From Polyangiaceae bacterium (lineage in GTDB: Bacteria; Myxococcota_A; Polyangia; Polyangiales; Polyangiaceae), in contig JAWKRG010000005.1 in the NCBI GenBank assembly GCA_041389725.1, forward strand, positions 186,001 to 250,000: 64,000 nucleotides of DNA, given 5' to 3'. The notes beneath the pieces were generated by a model that had not been told where the DNA came from, searched no databases, and was given only the letters and a program-made list of their open reading frames with translations. The translations under genes were made by a program, and so were the position numbers. This document shows positions 25,468-33,297 of the stretch, piece after piece (position 1 is the stretch's first letter; each line of letters starts with the position of its first letter).

Positions 25468-26175
25468 TCACGGCGGAACTTGGCAAATGGGAAGGTTGCC
25501 GCACAGACGACAATCCACCGCCTCGTCTTGACCGACGCGGCAGGGCGAGTCCTGCGAGGATACGTCGGTCCCCGACACGCACTGATAGCCCGGTTGGGCC
25601 GGGTCGTCCGCGTCCAGGGGATAGCTGATGAGACAACCGTTGCACAGCGTGATGGGGAAACTGAGCGAATCGCTCGTGACCTCCTCACCGCCAAGGGTGT
25701 CACCAAAGACGCGCACGTCTGCGACGACCCGCGTGCCCGCAGCCAGAGCAAGCCCAGAGGGGATCAAAAGCGCCCCGGTCACTCCGTAGCCCGGCTCGTC
25801 ACCGGTACCCGGATCCACGAAACCGGACACAGGCACGGTGAACTCACGGATGAGGGCCTGCTGGTCATTGAGCAGGCGAACCTCGGCCCCGCGCAGCACG
25901 ATGCGAGAAGTCTCCGTGCGCAAGAGGTCCTTGGATCCGCGATTCACGAGCTGATTCCCGACCAACAGAGATGCGGAGTAGCTGTCGCGGAAGGCGAGGT
26001 CGAGCACGCCGCTGGAGAAGAACGTGGTGGAAGGGTCGGGAGTTGCCACGCACTGGCCCGACTCCAACTTGACCACCGCCCGCACGAACAACGCGCTCTC
26101 GTTGTCCGCGCAACCCGATGCGCTCAGAGTAGCCACCGCGCCCAGCGCAAAGAATCCGCTAAACAGCCGTCGCAT
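25468..26175 (-). CDS. Lipoprotein of unknown function
   Basis: 235 residues. MRRLFSGFFALGAVATLSASGC is a lipoprotein signal peptide. The mature protein has Ig-like strand patterns (FTVPVSGFVDPGTG, GTRVVADVRVFG) and six closely spaced cysteines in the last 50 residues (CNGCLISYP, CVSG, CRVGQ, CRLCG, CQVPP) that probably form disulphides. No family recognised. The start is fixed by the signal peptide; the ORF is open 22 codons further. Confidence 0.75.
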   Translation of the reverse strand: MRRLFSGFFALGAVATLSASGCADNESALFVRAVVKLESGQCVATPDPSTTFFSSGVLDLAFRDSYSASLLVGNQLVNRGSKDLLRTETSRIVLRGAEVRLLNDQQALIREFTVPVSGFVDPGTGDEPGYGVTGALLIPSGLALAAGTRVVADVRVFGDTLGGEEVTSDSLSFPITLCNGCLISYPLDADDPAQPGYQCVSGTDVSSQDSPCRVGQDEAVDCRLCGNLPICQVPP

Positions 26176-26321
26176 TCGTAGTCCTCTCCGGCCCGAGGCA
26201 CCCACGGGCTCAGACAAAAAGTGTACGGGCACCCAACGCACAACGCCAACAAACGCGAACCAACCGTGGCCACTTCATTAAGAGCAAGTGTCCGGCTCCG
26301 ATTGAAGCGGCAAAATCACCC

Positions 26322-27884
26322 CTAGGCGCTGCGGAAACCGAGAGAAGCAGCGATAGCCTGTTCAGTGAGCTCCACTAGGCGCACATCTCCTACATCGTGC
26401 GCAACGACGAAGCGGTAACTATTACCAACGCGCTTTTTGTCACGGCGCATCCGCCCGAGGCTTGCGTCGAGAAGCGCGGGGTCGGCGGAGACTGGCAGGC
26501 CCATTCGCTCCAACACGGAAGATACGCGCGCAAGTAGCGCCGCCGGCGTGACCCCGTGGTGGACGCCGACTCGAAGCGCCGCCACCAAGCCCAAGGAGAC
26601 GGCCTCCCCGTGGGTGAAGCGCGCGAACGCCGTCTCAGCTTCCAAGGCGTGGCCGACGGTGTGCCCCAAGTTGAGCACGGCCCGCAACGACGACTCGCGC
26701 GGATCACGGCTGACGATTCGAGCCTTCACCCGAACACAGCGCTCCACCACCTCCGCCAGCCAAGCGCCGTCCTCGCGTGAAAAGGTGGCCGCGGCGCCCT
26801 CCAACATTTCGAACAAGCCGACGTCCCCGATCAGCGCGGTCTTCACGGCCTCGGCCAAGGCGCTGCGAAAGCCGCGCTCGGGCTCCGTGCTCAGGAACTC
26901 CGTGTCGCACACCACGAACCGCGGCTGCCAGAAGGAGCCGATTGCGTTCTTCATGTCCAGGAAGTCCACACCGGTCTTGCCGCCAACCGAGGCGTCCACC
27001 ATCGACAGCAGGGTCGTAGGCACGACGCCCCAACTGACGCCGCGCAACCAAGTCGATGCGAAGAAGCCAGCGACGTCCGAGACGACTCCGCCGCCCAGCG
27101 CCACCACCTCGAGCGATCGATCCAGCGAGAGCTGCGCTCCACGAGTCCACAAGTCCCGCACTGTGTCGACGGTCTTGGTCGGCTCACCAGCTGGGATGAC
27201 CGCGAGATGCACTTCGCCGCCGAGCCAGCGGCTGACGGCGTCCGCGTAGCGCGGCCCGACGTTGTCGTCCGTCACCAGCAACCGCGACCGGCGCCCAGCG
27301 GCTACCCGCTCGAGGCCGGACGCCGCGCACCCCCGGCCGACCTCGACGGCGTAGCTAGCCTCGCCGCATGCCACCGCCACCAAGTGACGGGGTGCGAGGG
27401 CGCAGACCTTCTCCGCGACGTCGTCGACTGAACACCCGTCGGTGGCGACGCGCGCGTGAGCCTCGGCGTAGGAAGCTCCGCGCAGCTCCAGCAAACCCTC
27501 GACGCGACCTGCGTCGGGTACCGCACCCAGCAGTGGTCGCGCCCCGGCCTGTGAGCGCGCAACGACCTCGTCAACCCTGGCCGTCAAGCTGACCAGGGTG
27601 CAGCGCTCGAGCACGGCCAGACGCAACTTTCGATCGAGCAGCGCGCCACCGCCCACGGCCACCACGACCTCGGGCTCCAGCAGGACATCCTCGAGTAGCG
27701 CCTGCTCGCGGCGGCGAAAGCCTACCTCGCCCTCACGCGCGAAAAGATCGCTGACGCTCACACCAGCCCGCTGCGCCACCAGGTCGTCCAAATCGACGAA
27801 CGGGCGCCGCAAGCGTTCGGCAACCCGCCGCCCAACGCTCGACTTGCCCGTTGCCATGAAGCCGCTGATCACCAGGGGGCGCAT
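26322..27884 (-). CDS. aroKB: Bifunctional shikimate kinase / 3-dehydroquinate synthase
   Basis: 520 residues in two parts. Residues 1-170 are shikimate kinase: Walker A GFMATGKSS (8-16), FVDLDDLVAQRAG, and GGGALLD. Residues 175-520 are 3-dehydroquinate synthase: PAGEPTKTVDTV, ALGGGVVSDVAGFFAST, PTTLLSMVDASVGGKTGVD and the metal-binding VLNLGHTVGHALE. The two catalyse non-adjacent steps (5 and 2) of the shikimate pathway in the cytoplasm. Both active sites look intact. The start at 27884 is supported by the kinase N-terminus; the DUF167 gene is divergent. Confidence 0.92.
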   Translation of the reverse strand: MRPLVISGFMATGKSSVGRRVAERLRRPFVDLDDLVAQRAGVSVSDLFAREGEVGFRRREQALLEDVLLEPEVVVAVGGGALLDRKLRLAVLERCTLVSLTARVDEVVARSQAGARPLLGAVPDAGRVEGLLELRGASYAEAHARVATDGCSVDDVAEKVCALAPRHLVAVACGEASYAVEVGRGCAASGLERVAAGRRSRLLVTDDNVGPRYADAVSRWLGGEVHLAVIPAGEPTKTVDTVRDLWTRGAQLSLDRSLEVVALGGGVVSDVAGFFASTWLRGVSWGVVPTTLLSMVDASVGGKTGVDFLDMKNAIGSFWQPRFVVCDTEFLSTEPERGFRSALAEAVKTALIGDVGLFEMLEGAAATFSREDGAWLAEVVERCVRVKARIVSRDPRESSLRAVLNLGHTVGHALEAETAFARFTHGEAVSLGLVAALRVGVHHGVTPAALLARVSSVLERMGLPVSADPALLDASLGRMRRDKKRVGNSYRFVVAHDVGDVRLVELTEQAIAASLGFRSA

Positions 27885-27949
27885 GCGGGGAATATGCCCG
27901 AAAAGGGCCGGGTCACCCAGTCGTCGCAAATCCCCGGCAAGGGGATAAG

Positions 27950-28249
27950 ATGTCGGCCTTGGCCCGCTCCGCATCCCGGGAACGCCCTCAGGGCTGCTAC
28001 GTCAACGTCCGGGTCACCACGCGTGCATCGACGAACCGAGTGGTAGGAGAAAAGGATGGTGTGCTCGCCGTCGCCGTGGCTGCGCCTCCCGTCGATGGCG
28101 CCGCCAACGCGCAGGTGATCAAGCTGCTGGCCAAGGAGTACGACGTGCGCAAGAGTGCGATCACGATCGTCAAAGGCGAGAAGTCACGGGACAAAGTCGT
28201 GTTCGTCGAGGGCGTGACCGTGAGCATACGCGGCGGAAAGGGGACGTGA
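27950..28249 (+). CDS. DUF167 (YggU-type) protein
   Basis: 99 residues. VNVRVTTRASTNRVVGEKDG, VAVAAPPVDGAANAQVIKLL and KGEKSRDKVVFVEG are the family pattern. The function is unknown. It lies 6 bp before the dapF start and is probably co-transcribed with it. Confidence 0.88.
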   Translation: MSALARSASRERPQGCYVNVRVTTRASTNRVVGEKDGVLAVAVAAPPVDGAANAQVIKLLAKEYDVRKSAITIVKGEKSRDKVVFVEGVTVSIRGGKGT

Positions 28250-28252
28250 GTC

Positions 28253-29050
28253 TTGCGCTTGAACTTCGACAAGTACGAAGGCCTTGGCAACGACTTCATC
28301 GTCGTGGAGGCAGCGCCCTCGCAGCTTCACCCCCACGCCCAAGCCCTATGCGACCGGCACTTCGGTGTCGGAGCAGACGGTGTTCTTGCGGTACACGCTC
28401 CCCACAGCGCCGGTGCCAGGGCCACGATGACGGTACTGAACGCCGATGGCTCGAAGCCGGAAATGTGCGGCAACGGATTGCGCTGTGTAGCGCTGCACCT
28501 GGCTCGACGCGACGACGCGCCCGCCATCAACTACCTCGTCGACACCGATGCGGGCGCCTTCGCTTGCGCCGTCGAGCGCGACGGGGAGCGCGGCGCGCAT
28601 GTGCGCACGGCGCTGGGCAAAGGCTCGCGCCGCGAGGACCATGAAGCCGTGCTGGACGGTGAGCGCATGCGCTTTCAGTGCGTGTCCATGGGAAATCCTC
28701 ACGCAATCGTCTTCGATCGAGCTGCCTCCATCGAACAGATAGACCGCTGGGGGCCACAGGTATCCGCGGCGTTCGCCCAGGGCTCGAACGTGGAGTTCGC
28801 CTGGCAGCGAGGCTCGGGTCGCTTCGACCTCATCGTGTGGGAGCGGGGCGTGGGCAGAACCCTCGCGTGCGGAACTGGCGCCGCTGCTACTGCCGTCGCC
28901 GCGGTTCTGAGCGGCAAAGCCGAATACGACACGCCCCTGGGAATTCACCTGCCTGGCGGCCGTTTGGAACTGACCGTCAACCGGGCCCTCGACGTCCAAC
29001 AGCGTGGCCCGGCCCGCCACGTGTATTCCGGCATCATCGAGGTACCGTGA
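28253..29050 (+). CDS. dapF: Diaminopimelate epimerase
   Basis: 265 residues, normal length. It converts LL- to meso-diaminopimelate for lysine and peptidoglycan synthesis, using two cysteines as acid and base: MCGNGLRC (C72) and LACGTGAAAT (about C209). KYEGLGNDFIV is the family N-terminus and NADGSKPEMCGNG the substrate loop. It starts at TTG with GGACGTGAG upstream. The stop overlaps the GTG of the next gene (GTGA). Confidence 0.95.
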   Translation: MRLNFDKYEGLGNDFIVVEAAPSQLHPHAQALCDRHFGVGADGVLAVHAPHSAGARATMTVLNADGSKPEMCGNGLRCVALHLARRDDAPAINYLVDTDAGAFACAVERDGERGAHVRTALGKGSRREDHEAVLDGERMRFQCVSMGNPHAIVFDRAASIEQIDRWGPQVSAAFAQGSNVEFAWQRGSGRFDLIVWERGVGRTLACGTGAAATAVAAVLSGKAEYDTPLGIHLPGGRLELTVNRALDVQQRGPARHVYSGIIEVP

Positions 29051-30765
29051 GCGATAGCGAGTACCCGCCTACGTCGTCTCGTGGGGTGCTGGTCGTGACC
29101 AGCGACCCCGCGACGGTGGAGGTGTTCCGAAGTTCCCTCCGCACCCACAGCGAGGCTCCGAGCTTCTCTGACGACCTCGACGAAGCGCTGGAGCGTGCGC
29201 AGGCCGAGATCCCGGAAGTCGTGTTCGTGGACGTCAGCCTGGGTGGGGGCGCTGGTGTCGCGCTGATTCATCACTTGAAGGCAGCGACTCGAGATGCCCG
29301 AGTGGTGGCCATGGTTCCCCCTTCCGGAATCGAGCTCGGTGCCCAAGCGCTGTCCTTGGGCGCCAGCGCGATCGTGCTGGCTCCACCCGCCGGAGACGAG
29401 ATCCTCTCTGCGGTCGGGCAAGCCCGCAGCCACCGCGCGGAAACGGAGCTGCGAGCCCGACTGGAAACCGAAAGTCGCGCCGCCAAGCTGGAGTCGGAGC
29501 TGGCGCGCGACCTCTCGGCTCTGGGCGCCCTGGGGACTCGCCGCGCCATCGCGGAAACGCTCATTCGGCTGATGCGTGAGAAGCTCGGCGCTCGCGTGGC
29601 TGCGGTGTTCGTTCCAGCCTCGGACCGGTCGCGGGAGCTGTTGCGCATCAGTGAACAAGGCTTGGACCAGGCCCCCGCCGTCGCCGATGAGCTCGGCATC
29701 ATGGCATTTGGTGCGGAGAACAAGCTGGAACTCAGTCGTCTGGAGTTGGGCGGTGAAGCAGCTGGACTGATCTTGCACGCCGGTCTGGAATGGCACGGGT
29801 CGCGTCGCTCCGCACTGATGGACCTGGTTCGCGTGCAGGCCGCCGCGGCATTGGCGTTGGTCACCGCGCGTGAACAGGCGATGCGTGGAGCGATCAAGGA
29901 TCCGGGGTCCAGCGCCTACACCTTCGCCTACTTCGTCGACGTAGCAGGGCGTGAGATCGACAAGTCTCGCCGCCACCAGCGACGCTTTTCCCTGCTGACC
30001 CTCAACCTGGAGGACCCCGAGAGCCCCGAGGCATTGAGTGTCGAGCTGGCGGAGCGCGTGCTGTCCACGGTGCGAGCCAGCGACGTATTGGCACGCGTGG
30101 ACGAGCGCGAATTCTACGTGCTGCTGCCCGAGACCGGCGGTGTCGGTGCCTACACTTGCCGGCGGCGTTTGCTCTCCAAGCTGGGCACTCGCGCCGGCCG
30201 CCGCGGCGAGGGCATGAAGTTGGCGGTGTCCCTCGGAACCGCGACCTATCCCCACGACGGACTGGATCTCTCCGCGCTGTTGCGCCGAGCGAAACGACGC
30301 GCCGAAGCCGGTGCACGAACCCTGACCCGTGGCGTGGACCTCGAACCGCGGAATTCCGAAGAGTCCCTGGACAGCTTGTTTTGGGCCGTGGCCGAGTTGG
30401 GCGCCCACGCGGATCTGGACGGCCCGCGGCTCATCGAGTTGCCCTTGATGGATCTGGTCGGGCTGTCCACCGCGGTGGTGCGCGAGGCAGCCCGCGGCGG
30501 CGCGGCTCTCGTGATCGCAACCCAAGGCAAGGGGGTCAGTTTGGGCGCGATGGTACGCAGCGCACTACCTGAGCGTCAGGGATTGGAGCTGCGACTGATC
30601 GACGCAGAGCGCCTGGGCCTGGGAATAGAGGCCCTCGCCGTGGTGGCGGAACACGGCACCTACGCGCTCCTGGGCCGCAAGGAGCGCACCCTGGTGCGAG
30701 CGATCCACGCGTCGGATCCTGGGCTGGCAGACTTGGTGGTCGACCTGTTGGAGTGCGCGGACTGA
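29047..30765 (+). CDS. Degenerate receiver / GGDEF-like signalling protein
   Basis: 572 residues from a GTG overlapping the dapF stop. Residues 13-125 fold like a receiver (VLVVTSDPATVEVFRSSL, VVFVDVSLGGG with Asp62), but only one of the acidic pair remains and the conserved lysine is replaced (LAPPAG, 111-116). Residues 155-280 look like a GAF-type sensor region. Residues 285-440 follow the diguanylate cyclase fold, but the active motif reads DEREF (352-356) in place of GGDEF, so it should not make c-di-GMP. The last 120 residues have a receiver- or GTPase-like alternation. It probably acts through binding, not catalysis. Confidence 0.75.
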   Translation: MSDSEYPPTSSRGVLVVTSDPATVEVFRSSLRTHSEAPSFSDDLDEALERAQAEIPEVVFVDVSLGGGAGVALIHHLKAATRDARVVAMVPPSGIELGAQALSLGASAIVLAPPAGDEILSAVGQARSHRAETELRARLETESRAAKLESELARDLSALGALGTRRAIAETLIRLMREKLGARVAAVFVPASDRSRELLRISEQGLDQAPAVADELGIMAFGAENKLELSRLELGGEAAGLILHAGLEWHGSRRSALMDLVRVQAAAALALVTAREQAMRGAIKDPGSSAYTFAYFVDVAGREIDKSRRHQRRFSLLTLNLEDPESPEALSVELAERVLSTVRASDVLARVDEREFYVLLPETGGVGAYTCRRRLLSKLGTRAGRRGEGMKLAVSLGTATYPHDGLDLSALLRRAKRRAEAGARTLTRGVDLEPRNSEESLDSLFWAVAELGAHADLDGPRLIELPLMDLVGLSTAVVREAARGGAALVIATQGKGVSLGAMVRSALPERQGLELRLIDAERLGLGIEALAVVAEHGTYALLGRKERTLVRAIHASDPGLADLVVDLLECAD

Positions 30766-32081
30766 TGTCACGAAGCGTGGTGCTGATCGATCCCGACCTG
30801 GAAGCCCTGGGGGCTCTCGCCTCTGCGCTTCGCTCGCGTGGGCTCAGTGTCGTGGTTGCCGATGGCTGGGGCTCCGCCAAGGAGCGCATCCGCGCTGGCG
30901 CGCTCGATGCGGCCATCTGTGCCGCATCGGTGCAGCCCGAACCCGTGGACATTCCATGTTTGCGCATCGGCGGGCCGAGCAGCGACCCGCTGTCCGTCTC
31001 CGCCGATCCCGATGACGTAGCGCGACGCCTGTTGGCGCTGCCGCCACGACGCGCGCCCGTGGCCGCGGACAAGGGCGACTTCCGTGGCGATCTCGCCAAA
31101 GTCAGCCTGGTCGACCTATTGCAGCTCTTGGGCATGAATCGCCGCACCGGCGCGCTGACCCTGACCACACCCGTTGGCGCGGGGGAAATCCGCCTGACCG
31201 AGGGCGAGATCACCGACGCAGCGTATCGGCGTCTCGAGGGCGAAAAGGCTCTCTATCGCTTGCTAGGCGAAGGAGACGGGACCTTCGCCTTTTCTTCCGG
31301 CGCGCCGAGCGCGCTGCGACGCATCGAGCAACCCCTGAACAACCTCTTGATGGAGGGACTGCGTCAGCACGACGAAGTGAAACGCGCCTGCCGCGAACTC
31401 TGCGGAGAGGGGGATGCCGTGTTGGCGACCGCTACGCCCGAAGACGACGACCCCGACGTGCAACGCGCGATTCTGCTCTGCAGCCAATCGCCGCGCTCCT
31501 TGGAGGAGGTGTTGGACGAAGTGCCGGCGCTGGACCTCGACATCGTCAAAGCCATCGCCGAGCTACTGGCCGCGCGCCGCGTGCGTACGATCGCATCGGG
31601 AGCCGAGCGAGTACCCTTTGCCGGGGGTGAGCAGGCCGCCCTGGTCAGCGCCATGGCGGCGCGCTTGGTCAGCATTGGGTTCGAAGGCGGCGCGCGGTTG
31701 GTCATTGCGGGGAGCTCCTCCCAGCTGGCGGCCGCTGCGCACGCCATGCGCCGGATCGTCGAAGCGTCGCCTCTTGCGGATGGTACGCCGGCGGCCCCTG
31801 TGCCCCACGTCTTGGCGACGCTCAAGCTGAGCGAGGGTGCGGACCTGGAGATCGTGGGGCTGCCGCTGCTCAAGGCCTTTGCCCCGTTGTGGCCCATGAG
31901 CATTGCCGGTGCGGCGGGCGCCATCACTTTGGAAGCCGGGCCGCAGCCGGAGCTAGAAGAAGCCTGCGGCGCCGCGGGCGTTCCCCTGGAGCAAGCAGGG
32001 CAAGGCCTCGACGCGGCGGATCCTTCCCAGCTCGCCACGATGATGCGCCAAGCTCTCGACGCCGCGAGCGGGCGCAAATAA
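30765..32081 (+). CDS. DUF4388 signalling protein
   Basis: 438 residues. An N-terminal receiver-like stretch (SVVLIDPDLEALGALASAL) lacks the phospho-acceptor setting. DUF4388 is clear at about 104-190: GDFRGDLAKVSLVDLLQLLG, then RTGALTLTTPVG and EGEITDAAYRRLEGEKALYR. DUF4388 domains accompany two-component systems in myxobacteria and related groups. The remaining region is Ala-rich with Rossmann-like alternation and no recognised motif. The start codon ATG shares its first base with the previous stop (TGATG). Confidence 0.78.
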   Translation: MSRSVVLIDPDLEALGALASALRSRGLSVVVADGWGSAKERIRAGALDAAICAASVQPEPVDIPCLRIGGPSSDPLSVSADPDDVARRLLALPPRRAPVAADKGDFRGDLAKVSLVDLLQLLGMNRRTGALTLTTPVGAGEIRLTEGEITDAAYRRLEGEKALYRLLGEGDGTFAFSSGAPSALRRIEQPLNNLLMEGLRQHDEVKRACRELCGEGDAVLATATPEDDDPDVQRAILLCSQSPRSLEEVLDEVPALDLDIVKAIAELLAARRVRTIASGAERVPFAGGEQAALVSAMAARLVSIGFEGGARLVIAGSSSQLAAAAHAMRRIVEASPLADGTPAAPVPHVLATLKLSEGADLEIVGLPLLKAFAPLWPMSIAGAAGAITLEAGPQPELEEACGAAGVPLEQAGQGLDAADPSQLATMMRQALDAASGRK

Positions 32082-32091
32082 GGAAGACACG

Positions 32092-33183
32092 ATGTCGAGT
32101 GAAGCCTCGAAAACGACGAAGAAACGCATCGCGCTCATCGGTGGGGACGGGATTGGTCCCGAGGTCATCCGCGAGGCCAAGCAACTCCTGGAGTGGTACA
32201 TCTCCGATCGCGGGTTGCCCATCGAGCTATGGGAGCTGGATCTCGGCGCCGAGCGCTTCTTGCGCGACGGCACGACCTTTCCAAAGGAAATCCACATCGC
32301 CATCCAGCGCGAATGCGCAGCGGTGTTGCTGGGGGCGCTCGGCGACCCACGCGTGCCGAGCATGGAGCACGCCCGCGACATCCTCTTCGGAATGCGCTTC
32401 GGCTTCGACCTCTACGCCAACATCCGGCCCGTGCGCGCCCTGACGGACCGCCTCGTGCCGCTGAAAGACCGCGACAAGCGCGACGTCGACATGGTCGTGT
32501 TCCGCGAGAACACCGAGGGCGCCTACGCGGGCGTAGGCGGACAGCTGAAGCGAGGCACCAAGGACGAAGTCGCGATCAACGAGGACATCAACACGCGCAA
32601 GGGTGTGGAGCGCATCATCCGCGCCGCGTTCGAGTACGCAAAGCGCACCGGTCGTCACCGTGTGCACATGGCTGACAAGAGCAACGCACTGCGGCATGCC
32701 CACGAGCTCTGGCTGCGCGTCTTCGACGAGGTGCGACGGGAGTACACGGAAATCGAGGCCGTGCACGTCTACGTCGACGCCCTGTGTCTCTACTTGCTGC
32801 AGGACCCCAGCCAGTTTCAGGTGATCGTCACCAACAACCTGTTCGGTGACATCGTCACGGATCTCGGCGCTGGACTGCAGGGCGGCATGGGCATGGCGGC
32901 GAGCGCGAACATCCACCCCGCGGATCCCGGCCGGGTCGGACTCTTCGAGCCCGTGCACGGTTCGGCGCCAAACCTGGTTGGCAAGAACATGGCGAACCCC
33001 TTCGCTGCCATGCTCAGCGTCGGAATGATGCTGAGCTATCTGGGCTGGCCGGAAGAAGAGGCGCGAATCGAGGCTGCCGTGGCTCGCGCCGTGGAAGCGC
33101 GGGAATGCACCCCGGACGTTGGCGGCGCGCTGCGCACTCAGGAGGCCGGAGCGGCCGTGCGCCGCTTGATCGCCGAAAGCTGA
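32092..33183 (+). CDS. Isocitrate/isopropylmalate-family NAD(P)-dependent beta-decarboxylating dehydrogenase
   Basis: 363 residues. IALIGGDGIGPEVIREA opens the family fold; FRENTEGAYAGVGG, ADKSNALRHAHELW (catalytic lysine) and NNLFGDIVTDLGAGLQGGMG carry the metal and NAD sites, and EPVHGSAPNLVGKNMANP the adenine-binding loop. The FRENTEG form differs from the VRELTGG form of true LeuB, so isocitrate, homoisocitrate or tartrate-type substrates are as likely as isopropylmalate. No leucine genes are nearby. It sits 10 bp after the DUF4388 gene in a signalling operon, which is odd for a metabolic enzyme. Confidence 0.88.
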   Translation: MSSEASKTTKKRIALIGGDGIGPEVIREAKQLLEWYISDRGLPIELWELDLGAERFLRDGTTFPKEIHIAIQRECAAVLLGALGDPRVPSMEHARDILFGMRFGFDLYANIRPVRALTDRLVPLKDRDKRDVDMVVFRENTEGAYAGVGGQLKRGTKDEVAINEDINTRKGVERIIRAAFEYAKRTGRHRVHMADKSNALRHAHELWLRVFDEVRREYTEIEAVHVYVDALCLYLLQDPSQFQVIVTNNLFGDIVTDLGAGLQGGMGMAASANIHPADPGRVGLFEPVHGSAPNLVGKNMANPFAAMLSVGMMLSYLGWPEEEARIEAAVARAVEARECTPDVGGALRTQEAGAAVRRLIAES

Positions 33184-33297
33184 GCTTTTTGCGCCAAAGG
33201 TCCTCGGTTCGCCCCGACTTTCGGCGAGAACACGCCGGGGTCCGACCGAACGCCCGAAAACTCTGCCAAATCCGCGGCGTGTGATACGGCCACGGGC

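Noticed and set aside
28945..30525. 526-residue minus-strand ORF
   Set aside because: Antisense shadow of the receiver/GGDEF-like gene; His/Gln/Gly-rich without domain, typical of high-GC mirror frames.
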